Shown: positions 33,532 to 43,990 of the stretch, one piece after another | Numbering within the stretch: the stretch's first letter is position 1 | Layout: every line of letters starts with the position of its first letter | Assembly: GCA_025435555.1 (NCBI GenBank) | Contig: JAIWWG010000122.1 | Location: 1-64,000 of the forward strand | Direction: 5' to 3' | DNA from: Chytriomyces cf. hyalinus JEL632 | Taxonomy: Eukaryota; Chytridiomycota; Chytridiomycetes; Chytridiales; Chytriomycetaceae | Length of the DNA stretch: 64,000 nucleotides | Notes under the pieces: generated by a model | The model's database searches: none | What the model saw: only the letters and a program-made list of their open reading frames with translations | What the model was told of the DNA's origin: nothing | Made by a program: the position numbers and the translations under genes

Positions 33532-34284
33532 ATGAGTCTAAACACCAGCACCAACAACCGACCCGCACCCACCAACTCCATACCCTCAACAGCTGCGAGG
33601 AAGCTCTTTGAAGGCCTTCGAACCGACTTCAACACCCTCTCGACCCAACCTCCTCTGCTCATCTTTCAACAACCGCCTCGAACAACCTTCATCACCCGCC
33701 ACATCTACTCAGTCAGCACCAGCAGCAACCAGCATCAACTACCGCATCAACTTCTGGAGCGGATGCATCTTCAGGCGCTCTTGCCCTTTCAGACTCTGCT
33801 GTCGCAGGCCATCGCAATTGCATCGACAAGCGTATTCATTCTTCTTCTGATAATACTATTCATCTGTATATCGCGCATGTGCAATACATGTAAACAACGA
33901 AAGAAATCTGCAAACGCCGTAGATTCCCTTCCCCGCCAACAATACCGTCAACTCCACAACTCCAACAGCAACACAAACATCCCGCGAAACTCAGACTCCT
34001 CTCCTACAAACAAAACGGGCAATCCAGCTCTCGACGCGCTGATTGGGAATACACCCACCTTCCATGAACGTACGCCGGGGAAAAGTTTCATCATTACTCC
34101 GAGGATTGTTGCAGGTGGTTCGACGGTACGTGCGAGTCCGGCTGTAGTTGCGAGTGCTGAGATGGCTACAGTGGAGGAGGTGCAGCCGATTTTGCGAAAG
34201 AAGCAGGATGTGTTGGGGAAGGATGCGCAAGCGTCGATACAGATTTTGGAGGAACATCCGATTAAGGGTGCGCCTCCTTTGTAG
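33532..34284 (+). CDS. Putative single-pass membrane protein (250 aa)
   Basis: From the first ATG (33532) the product has an N-terminus rich in Asn/Thr/Ser/Pro, a helix at about residues 93-114 (AIAIASTSVFILLLIILFIC) followed by CKQRKKS, and a cytoplasmic tail (NPALDALIGNTPTFHERTPG, KSFIITPRIVAGGS). Just before the helix another frame reads PASTTASTSGADASSGALAL, which looks more like the ectodomains of the two neighbours, so a one-base shift near 33800 is likely. It follows the SH3 protein by 245 bp. Composition and layout suggest the three genes at 30-34 kb are distantly related or functionally grouped. No known family recognised. Confidence 0.6.
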   Translation: MSLNTSTNNRPAPTNSIPSTAARKLFEGLRTDFNTLSTQPPLLIFQQPPRTTFITRHIYSVSTSSNQHQLPHQLLERMHLQALLPFQTLLSQAIAIASTSVFILLLIILFICISRMCNTCKQRKKSANAVDSLPRQQYRQLHNSNSNTNIPRNSDSSPTNKTGNPALDALIGNTPTFHERTPGKSFIITPRIVAGGSTVRASPAVVASAEMATVEEVQPILRKKQDVLGKDAQASIQILEEHPIKGAPPL

Positions 34285-34569
34285 GATCGAAGGGGATGGA
34301 TGGGTGTGGGTGCAGTGTGGATTGTGCCTCGCGCCTTTTTTTTGGACAGGGCAAATGAAGGGGCAGGGTTCGAAACCAGCGGGAAACAGCGCCAGCGTGC
34401 ATGGAGAGATTCAGGGATTTAGCGTAGTATTATTTTTATATCTGTACCATGAATCTCTCTCGTTGGTATGAACTGGTGAATAGTCGAAAATATCTGAAAA
34501 CAAAGGCGAACCACCAGACTTAAAGCGAAAAAAAAAAAAAAAAAAAACGAGAAAAAAAAACTGAGAAGC

Positions 34570-35560
34570 ATGCATCTGCTCAACCTGCCCATCGAAGTCC
34601 ATGCGCACATCTTTCTGCAGCTGGACCCATTCAAGACCGCAAAGCACCAGTGTGTCTGCCGCTCCCTCAAAAACGTATTGACAGGCCCTCCCTTCTCGAC
34701 CATGATTGGCCTCGTTCATGTTGGTCACTTCTTCAATGTAGTTACGGGACGCGATACGGATGCCTTCTGTTTTGTTACACCGCCTCTTTTGGGGAAAGCT
34801 TCCAAAGACAAGTCCAAGCAGAAGTGAGCCAAGTCTTCAAAGCAAAACGATTCCATCCTAGTCCCTTGAAAACATCGAGCAATGTTATATGAATCCCTGT
34901 CAAGTCAAGCAACGTGGCTTCTCTTTCGGAATGCTTCCCTTTGGACGTCCATGCCAGCTATGAATCTTTTTGCTTGGCTGGCACCCTGCCAAACGCAATC
35001 GGCAGCCTGAAATAGTTGACATCCCTGGACTTGGAAGGTCATTTGCTGTATGGCCCCATTCCATGCAGTTTGGGCAAACTCATCAAGCTAGCCACTCTCA
35101 ACTTGATGGGCACTCACATGACTGGTCCCATTCTGTCGGAGGAGGCCAATCTCTTCAACTTGAGGAAGCTGAATTTAAGTTGCGTGTGTCTTGACGACAT
35201 GATACCCGTCAGTTTTGGGAATCTGATCCATCTGGAGGTGCTGGATATGTCTGACGCAGGCTGACTGGCTCGATCCCCTGCGAGTTTTCGAAACATGGTC
35301 TACTTGGTGGATTTGCGTCTGCAAAATAACGAGCTTTCCGGAAACGTGCCGGATTTGTTTGGAGGGAATGCCCCAACTGCAAACTGTGAATTTGAGCAAG
35401 AACCGACTGGAAGGACCAATACCAGTCTCAATCGGTCAATGCCTGCAACTTACCAAGCTTGAGTGCAACCGGAATGGATTTTCAGGTGCTATCCCTCCAG
35501 CGATATTCCGACTACCATTGCTTCAGAGTTTGAAATTATGTATATTTGAAGCAGTCTTTT
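34570..35560 (+). pseudogene. Plus-strand F-box/LRR gene, truncated
   Basis: Starts MHLLNLPIEVHAHIFLQLDP (F-box, FKTAKHQCVCRSLKNVLTG) at 34570 on the plus strand, just after a poly-A-rich tract. The linker FSTMIGLVHVGHF and DAFCFVTPPLLGK follows, then a frameshift. LRR block 1 is in the 35016-35264 frame (LDLEGHLLYGPIPCSLGKLI, LTGPILSEEANLFNL-like) and, after another shift, 35359-35520 (LQTVNLSKNRLEGPIPVSIG, FSGAIPPAIFRLPLLQSLKL). Homology stops at about 35525, before the island. It is the only long family member on the plus strand and lies outside the main array, separated by the three membrane-protein genes. Confidence 0.78.
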
Positions 35561-36961
35561 GCGCGGAAACACTTAAATTAATAATTATGCTCGACTATAT
35601 CGCATACTTCGATGCTTCCGATGGAATCAGTGTGCGCGCGGATTGAGTGGTTGCACTCAAAACTTTATTTTTGGAAACGTGGTTTACCAACTTTATTTAA
35701 AAAAGAGATTCAGCGTCAGCCGAGAGCTTTCACCCTCGTTGTCCAGTGGGAGCCGCGAGGAGGCCCTGAATCATGTCCCACCAAAACAGGTATAAGTAAG
35801 ATGAAAGGAAATAAACTAAGGCACTGCGAAAGAAATAAAGGCACTGCAAACAAAACAAACAATAAAGGCACTGCAAAAGAAAAACAACTATTCGTGGCTT
35901 CCAAGAAGCTCCCCCGCCAAGCAACGCTGTCCACCTGCGTGCCAAACCCTCTCCAATTGTTGCGACCCACCGCAGGCCATCACCCGTAACCGACTCGCAC
36001 TCGTGTTCATTCGATTCCTTGGCTCATTGTCCGTCTTTCGATGGGCTCCTGGGTTCATCAAGCTTCAGTCTGGTAGTCCGCACACACAACCGTCGGAACT
36101 CGACCGGGTGAACTTGTTTTTCCAAACCCGTAGACGGCGTCTTGTCACAGCATGGGGGTCTTTTTTCCAGCCTCGTTTAGCGCGTGCGGTGCTGTGTGGA
36201 AGTGAAGACGCCGTCAATGTAGATAGATTGTCGGCCGAGTCCAGTGTGTAAGAGTGTACTAGATGGTGGTGTGTGTGTGCGAGGCCAGACGTGGGCGAGA
36301 ACACCAGGAGCCTAAAGAAAGATGACTTTGAGTACAAGTAAATAAAATAAAACACGGTCAAAGAGAGAATGTACTCCCCATTGCTCAAGCTATCGCGGTC
36401 ACTTGCGGCTGCTTCCTGTTGTCAGCTCGACCCATACACTCGACACGTGGGACCAGCAGCCCCCTGCCGATCCGTGGGACAAACGGTCAAGGCTACGGGA
36501 CAAGCGAGGGAGGCGGCCGGCGACCGGTTGTAGCCGTTTCCAAACTTGCGTAGCGACCACAAGAACACCCGGCCTATTCGCGTGCCATGAGCGTCGTCCT
36601 GCCGAGCCTGCTGCTACAGGCCGGGATTCGATCGCTAGAATGGGGAAGCGGGCGCGAGCTTAGAACTTGGGTGCTTGCAATTGGCCACTTGAGGTGCCGG
36701 GAACGGGAGTGGCTGTCTGCTTCCCATGCTGTGTATCCAACACGATACTGAAAGTATGCGAGAGGGACAGTGGGTGGTTGGGTCGTCTTTTTTTTTGTTT
36801 TTTGTTTTGGGAAAGCCAGCCAATTTATACCCTTTTTTCACTTTTTCTGGGCATTGTCTTCAGGGTTTCGTGAAAATTATTGGCTGTGTAAACAATGACC
36901 TTTTCTGACGCCCGTATCCCGCGAGGACCTGACAGATTTGAGTAGAGACGGATGACGGCGG
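35561..36961. other. Non-coding stretch, no gene recognised
   Basis: About 1.4 kb without a conserved frame on either strand. A 13-mer-like unit AAGGCACTGCRAA is repeated three times between 35818 and 35880. A T-rich run lies at 36786-36806. GC-rich sequence with short open but unrecognisable frames spans 36400-36680. No tRNA-like cloverleaf was found by eye. Confidence 0.4.
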
Positions 36962-37500
36962 TCATTTTGAGCTACTTTGGAGCTGTCTGACGTGTCGGAT
37001 GCGGCGCTGAGCGAGCATCAAAGTCTGTGTTTGACAGGTCCCGCAACTGGTCATTTGCGCTTGGACCAAGAAATCGGGGTTGGGGACCAGTAACACAAAA
37101 AAATGACGCCATCTCCTGCAAGGAAGGAGAATTAAGAAATGTACCCCGCGATACTTAACAGCTTTATTGACATGCAGAAGGAGTAAGGCAGCGATTTGCC
37201 GTGCTGTCTGAAGTGCTCGACAGCCTTTTGGCAGATCCAAAAATTGTTGGCGAACTGGAGATGGGAGGGCACGCGACCCCCCTGGTCCATCTGGCCTGTG
37301 AGAAGTATTGGACCAAGGGGCTGAGGCTGACTCACTGGTCGACGTGCTTCCAAAGTAGGCGTGCATCTGGTTGACAGCCGCTCCATCATAACTGCACTCA
37401 AAGCAGGCCGCTGTACTCCACACACGTGTGTGCCCATGCCGCTGCTGGCATTTTTCACAGGTCCAAGTAATTACTTTGTCTCGGCGACACGGTTGGACAT
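36962..37500 (-). CDS. Putative small zinc-ribbon protein
   Basis: The minus-strand frame reads DKVITWTCEKCQQRHGHTRV, WSTAACFECSYDGAAVNQMH, giving C-x2-C ... C-x2-C spacing typical of a zinc ribbon, followed by a Ser-rich stretch and a less typical C-terminus ending at 36962. The start is unclear: an ATG near 37502 (MSNRVAETK) is one base out of frame with the zinc ribbon, and the alternative is initiation within a preceding exon. No family name can be given. Could be a spurious frame. Confidence 0.35.
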
Positions 37501-37700
37501 GCTCTTGGCTGCATATAGAGAAGTACAGCTGAATTTCAAATAAATATGTATGTATATAGCCGGTATGCCTCTGATAAACCCAACACTGTGACGCGCCGAC
37601 CCATCTTATGTCCTTTCCCCAAAAACGCGATCCATATTTTCCAAGTAGATATTCGTGCTCGGCTAACCAACCCTCAGGTAACGCACTATGCTTTCAATTA
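37501..37700. other. Intergenic between zinc-ribbon frame and MIF4G gene
   Basis: Short AT-rich gap (TAAATATGTATGTATATAG near 37541), probably promoter of the minus-strand frame at 36962-37500 and 3' end of the MIF4G gene. No RNA gene seen. Confidence 0.3.
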
Positions 37701-38834
37701 CATTCGCATCGGCCGAATCCTCTTCAACGTGTCCAGTACTGCCAGTCCCTCTTCCAACTGAGCTAAATATTCCACGACCCTGCAAAGATGCCAATACAGC
37801 TTCTCACCCTCCTTCGCTTCAAGTGGGGAATGGATTTCTTTGATTGTTGATGGTCCCTGAATCGCAAGCGAGGTTGCCATTGCCGTTCACGCGCGTTCAT
37901 CACCTTCAAAAGCGCACAGCGGCTTCCAAAGCAAACATCAGAATCCGCACTCAGCCATTCAATACGATCCATCTGGTTCTTGAACTCGCTGGAATTTTCT
38001 TGCTCAAGCCGCTTTCCAACAATCAAAAGAACTTCGACGACGCAGTCAATTTCAATGTCGCTACGGATATCAAACGTGTCCAGTAAAGTAGAGATACATC
38101 TCCGCATGAGATGGATTGGTATCATGTCCAATTTGAACAACTCGCCAATAAATGCAACTCTCCCGACTATACGACGATTCTGCTTGTCCCATGTTTGTTC
38201 AAAAAACGGGTCCCATTGATGTCTCTGGATCCAGGCCATCCGTTCCTGGCAAATTTCAATAAACAACAACCTTAAACGAATCACCACCAAGTTGCTGAGA
38301 ATTCGCTTTAAACAGCTCGATGCTCAGATAAAGGCAAAGTTATGCGTGCATAGGGTTGGTAAATGCGCTGGTCCGCCGCGTGCCTGAAAATCAAGTAACG
38401 TTAGACAACTGGCAGTTCCCAAAGACGCCGTCAGAAATAGGCCGAAATAGCGTGGGGCCAGAATGCTTAAGTTTTCGGGTGTGATTTTGTTGAGGATACT
38501 TGTCGCCTGTCGGTTTGCAGAATCAACTAAAAGAGTGAGACGTTCCGTCGCAGTTGGGATTAAGCATCATGCGCGGTTTTCATTTGTTCTCAGCTCGCGA
38601 GTTGGGCTCTGTTGAATGGGTTCCACCGTGGAGAGTTTCATCTGACTGGTTTAAATGAGTGCTTGAGGCAGGCAGAGGAGAACAGATTCCAGTTGTTGCT
38701 TGGCGGAGGGCATATTCAGCGCTTTCCTGTGAAGAGATATTACAGATGACGGCATTCGCATCGCATGCTCATATATGTACCATCTGAGCGTCAATGGAGT
38801 CTAGCTGCGCCCACAGTTGTTCAGTCTCGTCCAT
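37701..38834 (-). CDS. Small MIF4G-domain (eIF4G-like) protein
   Basis: Start MDETEQLWAQLDSIDAQM at 38834, a 54-nt intron (38727-38780), then ESAEYALRQATTG. The domain follows in pieces: ATSILNKITPENLSILAPRY (first MIF4G repeat), IELFKANSQQLGG, RLLFIEICQERMAWIQR, RIVGRVAFIGELFKLDMIPI and HLMRRCISTLLD, IECVVEVLLIVGKRL-like, CALLKVMNARERQW, then GPSTIKEIHS. These match the central domain of eIF4G, which binds eIF4A in cap-dependent initiation. At least two one-base shifts (near 37870 and 38265) and one or two unresolved introns remain. There is no eIF4E-binding region or RS-rich N-terminus, so at about 320 residues it would be a MIF4G-only protein, not full eIF4G. Stop assigned near 37701. Confidence 0.72.
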
Positions 38835-39060
38835 TTTTTTTTTCCGTTCCTTTTTTTTTTCACTTTATTTACCATTTCCTTTTTTTTTTTCAGTAGTCAG
38901 ACAGCTGAATGTTGCCCACTCTTTCATCTCTTTTCCTTAATTTTATCGTGCTGGAAATTGATGTAGATCTGCTTCGGTACTATCTCCCCAGTTTATTTCA
39001 TCAAAGACTGGTAATAATTTCCCATACTTGTGACGTGCATTATTTTCCATCACAACAATC
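38835..39060. promoter_or_regulatory. Promoter region of the MIF4G gene
   Basis: Gap between two minus-strand genes. It contains three poly-T/poly-pyrimidine tracts (38834-38900), on the minus strand poly-A runs just upstream of the MIF4G start, a common nucleosome-free feature of fungal promoters. No specific site assigned. Confidence 0.35.
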
Positions 39061-40578
39061 TCATTGCGGCGTTTGATTCGGGTATGAACCAAGAACATTG
39101 ATCATCAGACAGAACGCCTTCATTTCTTTCAGAGCATTCTTGACGTTTTCGTCCTGATAATGTCCCGTGAATTCGATAAAAAAGTTGTAATTCCTGCGTG
39201 AAAAGAGGCGTTGATCAATCTACTGCCGATAAAACGCATGAATGCAGCCACAAACCAGTTCATGGCTCCACTCGGCCTCGAATCAATTTTCGTCAGATTA
39301 ATCTCATACCGCTTCAACACACTCAACGCGTCCACAAGTGACCCGGGTGAACCGATGATCCACAGTGAAATACAACAGTGTCTTGTCATTGCCAGTGGGT
39401 ACGGGATCGCAAGCATCGCCGAGAATAAAGAAACGTGTCGTGTTGGATTTTTTGTCTTCAATGTTGCGTTCGAGAATGTTGAGTGAATATAAATCTGCGC
39501 ATTGTTCGCTGCAGATTGCTGCGGAGAAGGGTTCCTTGGACGCGAGAAGAGCGGCGGTAGAGTTGCTTGAGACTGTGACGCGTTCGATTCCTTTCAAGTT
39601 TTTTTCGTACCATTGCGCAGTTTGGCCGATTGACTGACAGAGATTTGAAAATGGATCAGTGACTTTGCGCAAAAATTTCGAGCTTCGACGAGCATCAATA
39701 GAACCTGGTAATGGCTGTAGACTTTTCGAATCTCAGATTTGCTGTCGCAAGTGCTAAGGAGGCAGTGATGGATCGGCAAATAATCTTCGGCACGAATCTG
39801 CAATGAATACTTGATTAGCACATTCGTCAAGCAACGGAGAGCAGTTTCGCGAAAGCATTCGAAACCTGAACACCGGCAAGCCCACCCTTCTGCCCTTCCA
39901 AAACAGAAACAAACGCATCCAATGTGGCATCCACATTTCCCATCGTAGAATTTTCGATCGGAACAACACCATATGTGACGGTTTTATCTGCAACTGCTTT
40001 AAAAATGTCCATGATGGTGGGCATATCCGTGTATGCAACAGAATCGCCGAAACGCGCTTGTGCGACTTGGGAAGTGTAAGAACCCCTGGGTCCCAAGAAA
40101 CCGACAGTGATTTTACGTTGCAGCGAGATGGAAGCTGACATGATTTCACTGAATGCAATGTGTGAGTGAGCTTGAAGAAAAAAAAAAAAAAAAGTGTAAA
40201 TCGGAAAGTACCGGTAAATAGCCTCAATCGCTGTATCCTTCAACGGTCCCGCGTTCAATTTCTTGACCCTTTCATACACTTTAATCTCGCGTGCAGGTTG
40301 ATGAATGTGTTCCTCTTTCGCTGGTCGCTTTCCATTCGCATTGTGTACATCGGAAGGGTCGGATTCGATGGCTGCGGCGGCTGCAGAACCTTTCGCCAGG
40401 CCAATGTTGATGGAGACTTGTGCCCGTTCGTTCAGCAGGTTGATCTGTTGGCAGATGGGTCAGATGAACATAGAGCTGGGTGATGAGTGCAGTCAGTCAC
40501 CAGCTGGGAGTCGAGCGAGTCGATGCGTTGGCGAAGGAGGGGCAGATGGAGGGGCAGTGACTGCGAGTCGGTGTTCAT
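39061..40578 (-). CDS. pheA: Bifunctional chorismate mutase / prephenate dehydratase (P-protein)
   Basis: Catalyses chorismate to prephenate to phenylpyruvate in phenylalanine synthesis. Exons: 40578-40501, 40444-40212, 40148-39866, 39797-39256 and 39193-39061; introns of 56, 63, 68 and 62 nt. The first two exons encode an AroQ chorismate mutase (LRQRIDSLDSQL, INLLNERAQVSINIGLAK, AREIKVYERVKKLNAGPL, IEAIYREIMSAS). The dehydratase follows: VGFLGPRGSYTSQVAQARFG, YGVVPIENSTMGNVDATLDA, PIHHCLL, and the catalytic-Thr region TTRFFILGD. A C-terminal ACT domain (LSVLKRYEINLTKIDSRPSG, YNFFIEFTGHYQDE) would bind phenylalanine for feedback. About 423 residues. One-base shifts near 39690 and 39370 interrupt an otherwise well-conserved protein. 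The fusion is of bacterial type; most fungi have separate enzymes. Confidence 0.92.
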
Positions 40579-40649
40579 GTTTAGATAAGAATTTTATGGC
40601 GTGACTCATTTGTATTTATTTACGCAAGTTAAAATCGAACGCTTCGAAA

Positions 40650-42759
40650 ATGTCTCTGCGACTGTTTTCATGGAACATCAACGTGAGCCCATCATGATGT
40701 GCCAAAGCACGCGCGATGCTTAAACTGAGACGCAGGGACTCGGCTCGTACCGCCAGTCACTCAAGGCAAAGAGCAACGAGGATCTTGTTGAATCCATCGC
40801 ATCAACGCCAGTGCCGACGATTGTTTGCCTGCAAGAAGTCAAGTGCAGAAGAGACAAGATTGTGCGCGAGGAGCTGACGAAAGTCCAGTCGAGGCGGGCG
40901 TTCCATGCAACAGCGGTGTGATTTGGATTCAAGATTTCGGACAGCGTTTAATTTGCTCATACACCACTTCCTAACTCAAATAATAGTCGCGGTCTGGATA
41001 CTCTGGTGTATCTGTGTTTACACCGATCCTTTTCTCACCCGTCTGGGCTCACGACGGATTTGAAATCGATTCCAAATCACCATTCACGCATCTGCGCATG
41101 GCACTGCAAGCTGTCCTGGACTCTGGTTTCGATGCAAAAGAGCTGCGAGCATTTTCAGACGAAGGACGCGCCGTGTTTTCGGATCATTCGCTGTTTATCC
41201 TCATCAACGCGTATTTTCCGAATGCTTCCCCAGATGAGACTGATCGATTCGAGTACAAGCAGAGGTTGCATTTGTTACTTGATATCTGATCATTGACTGA
41301 TGGGTTTTACAGATTCCAAACCGCCATCAAGATCATCATTCAAACACTCACATACTCGTGCAATCGAAACGTTATTTTAGTTGGGGACTTGAACATTTGC
41401 CATAAACCAATCGATCATTGTGACCCTGCGAATAATGTGCGTGAAAACAAGTTGGATGCCTTTGGTGAAACGGCTTCAAGGAAATGGCTGCACAGTGTAT
41501 TAGACGCTGATGATTCAGACCCGCTGTTGGTGGACTTGTTTCGACATTTTTGGCCGGATCGAACAGGTGCATTCACTTGTTGGAACACTTTGATCGATGC
41601 AAGGTAAATGTCGATTTTAACCTCAACCAATAACTACGTGACTCAACGGCGCTTACAGACGCGCAAATTTCGGAACTCGAATAGACTACATTCTTGTGTC
41701 ACCTGCACTGTTACCATGGTTCGCTTCTTGTGATATCCTGCCTGACGTGTTGGGCAGCGATCACTGTCCTGTTGAAGCGTTGTTTCGCGAAACGCACCCC
41801 GATTCGGGTGTCACTCTTTCGGATGCATTGGGTCTCACTGATTCGAATTTGTCTGTCGAATCCATACCGTATGGATGTGCCGAGCTGTGGGAGGAGGTGG
41901 CCGGAAAAGGGCGGCAAACCAGTTTAAAAAGTTGGATTCGACCTCCAGCTGCAGTATCAACAGCGAATTTTGGAACTGTCATTGCTGTGCATGAAATGGC
42001 AATGCTAAGTGCAGCGGGACAAAAGCGAGGATTCTCTGAGAACGAATCCGAAATTCAGCGCTCTGTGTCAGCCGTTCAGTGTATACCAGCCACGCTCGGA
42101 CGAACTGTTTCGGATGTCGGCAGAGAAGCTAACCAATTTGCGCAGTCTGTTTTGAATGCAGCCAAAAAACAAAAACCCGCCGCAACAATTCCCAGCGATC
42201 TCAACAAAAAAACCGGCACAGCGAAAACGCAGTCTTCGATTGCATCATTTTTCAAAAAACCTGCCGGTGAAGTCAAATTGAACATGGATAATCCCGGCAA
42301 AAGTATACCCGAAACGCGCATCATTTCTGAGGCTGAATTTGCGGAGTTTAGAACCGATCCCTGATGTTCTGACTGAAGGCAAAGAAGATAGTATCTCTGC
42401 TTGGAAGAATCTCATGAAGCGACCTGAAACGCCGAAATGTTACCATCTTGAAGCGGCAAAAGAGTATCGGGTATGTCCTGTTTATATTGTTTATCTAATG
42501 CTCAACTTGTATTTATTAATCATATTATCTCTCGCTTGTTTGACAGGTCAATAAGGCCGGTCCAAACCAGGGTCGATACTTCTATCTGTGTGCTCGACCT
42601 GTTGGTCCATCTGACGCGAAACCGATAAATGTCGAAGACTCCGAGGTTGTGATGGCAGATGGCGCGAGTGTGAGTGAAGGAGTGCAGCTTAAGCGGAGTC
42701 GATCGACAGTGACCGAGTTTCGGTGCAATTATTTCCAGTGGAAGAAGCAGTTGCGGTAG
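40650..42759 (+). CDS. apn2: AP endonuclease 2 (Apn2/APE2 type) with PIP box and GRF zinc finger
   Basis: Nuclease of the exonuclease III/EEP family acting on abasic sites and 3'-blocked ends in base-excision repair. Six exons: 40650-40682, 40736-40915, 40987-41264, 41313-41603, 41659-42470 and 42547-42759, all GT-AG. Active-site motifs: FSWNIN, CLQEVKC (metal-binding Glu), SRSGYSGVSVF, LVGDLNICHKPIDH, GTRIDYILV and LGSDHCPVEAL (catalytic Asp-His). The C-terminal part has a PCNA-interaction motif (QSSIASFFKK) and ends in a GRF zinc finger (CYHLEAAKEYR, GRYFYLCARP, CNYFQWKKQ). About 602 residues, as in other Apn2 proteins. One extra base near 42350 shifts the frame between the PIP box and the GRF finger. 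Confidence 0.93.
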
Positions 42760-42875
42760 CAGTGAATATAATGGCACAATGCTCCGTTTTACAGCAGGAC
42801 AAGGTTTATAAAAGAGCATAGTTTGAACATGCATTGCGTCAATGCCCCGATCTGTCCGTATCCGTGCATTCGTTA

Positions 42876-43909
42876 ATGACAAATCTCCCAATTCAAAATT
42901 CAACCCCAAAAAAGATGGACAAACTTGAGCAACTTCGCAGCCACAATGCCTCCCCAATCATTGGCGTCTCAAGGAACCCGGCAAAGCCTTTAGTTCTCGA
43001 ACTTGACAACACGGGTCTCTCATGGCCCTCCATCGGCACAAAGCAGAGAAAGAACGAGACGGACGCACAGAAACAGGTGAGGCTTACACAGCGCTGATTC
43101 AGTTCGCACACCGTATCCTAAATCGGTTCCTATTTCATCCATCTGCAAGGAACGTATGGACAAGATTGCCGAAGCAGTCAAAGTGATTGTTGAACAGCTG
43201 GGCGAAGACCCTTCCAGGGAAGGCATGCTCAAGACGCCCATGCGCTATGCGAAGGCGTTAATGTTCTTTACGAAAGGATACGAAGAGTCGTTAAAGGACG
43301 TTGTGAATGAGGCAGTGTTTGAGGAGGATGCCGATGAGATGGTGATTGTGAAGGACATTGACGTATTTTCTCTGTGCGAGCATCATTTGGTTCCGTTTAC
43401 TGGAAAGGTATGGAGAAGGTTCTATGGTCTTTTATTCTCTCCTTTTATTTTATTTTATTTTATTTTTATTTTTGGCTGTCCTTTCCCGTTGTTCCATGTG
43501 CGTTAATGCCTCGTGCGATTCCAACTCAACATTTCAACTTATGTAGGTTTCGATTGGATACATTCCAAATGGTCGCGTGATTGGACTTTCGAAGCTGGCG
43601 CGTATCGCAGAAATGTTTAGTCGCAGATTGCAAGTGCAGGAGCGTCTGACGAAGCAAATTGCGGTCGTATTAAACGAGGTTCTGAAGCCTCAAGGAGTTG
43701 CTGTGACAATGGAGGCATCACACATGTGCATGTGCATGCGTGGAGTGCAGAAGCCGGGAAGCAGCACGATTACTAGTTGCATGTTGGGAGAGTTTAGAGA
43801 TAACCCGCGGACTCGTGACGAGTATTTGAAGGTGACTAAACCTTTCCGGTTCTTGTTTTGTACTCCATCTGACTCTTGTTATCGTTATTTCCAGTTGACT
43901 CGTGGATAA
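42876..43909 (+). CDS. fol2: GTP cyclohydrolase I
   Basis: First enzyme of folate/tetrahydropterin synthesis: GTP to dihydroneopterin triphosphate. Exons: from ATG 42876 (or the in-frame ATG 42915) to 43076, 43150-43407, 43547-43831 and 43895-43909. Zinc ligands and active site are visible: [16 protein letters not shown] (Cys and His), [33 protein letters not shown] and [18 protein letters not shown] (second zinc Cys). The last exon encodes only LTRG. 239 residues from 42915, normal length, with all splice junctions in frame and no indels. The long-form start at 42876 adds 13 residues. It follows apn2 by 116 bp on the same strand. Confidence 0.95.
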
Positions 43910-43990
43910 AGCGTGTGGAGTTGAAAATAAGCTCAAATTAAACACACCATTGGACAGTACAACATGCCATTATATTTCCTTTGGGCCTTT

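Noticed and set aside
34340-34400. tRNA-like B box (GGTTCGAAACC) at about 34370
   Set aside because: No matching A box, acceptor stem or anticodon arm could be drawn around it.
34411-34728. Minus-strand frames of about 100 codons with a Phe-rich run
   Set aside because: They are the antisense of poly-A and of the plus-strand F-box at 34570; the Phe run is translated poly-T.
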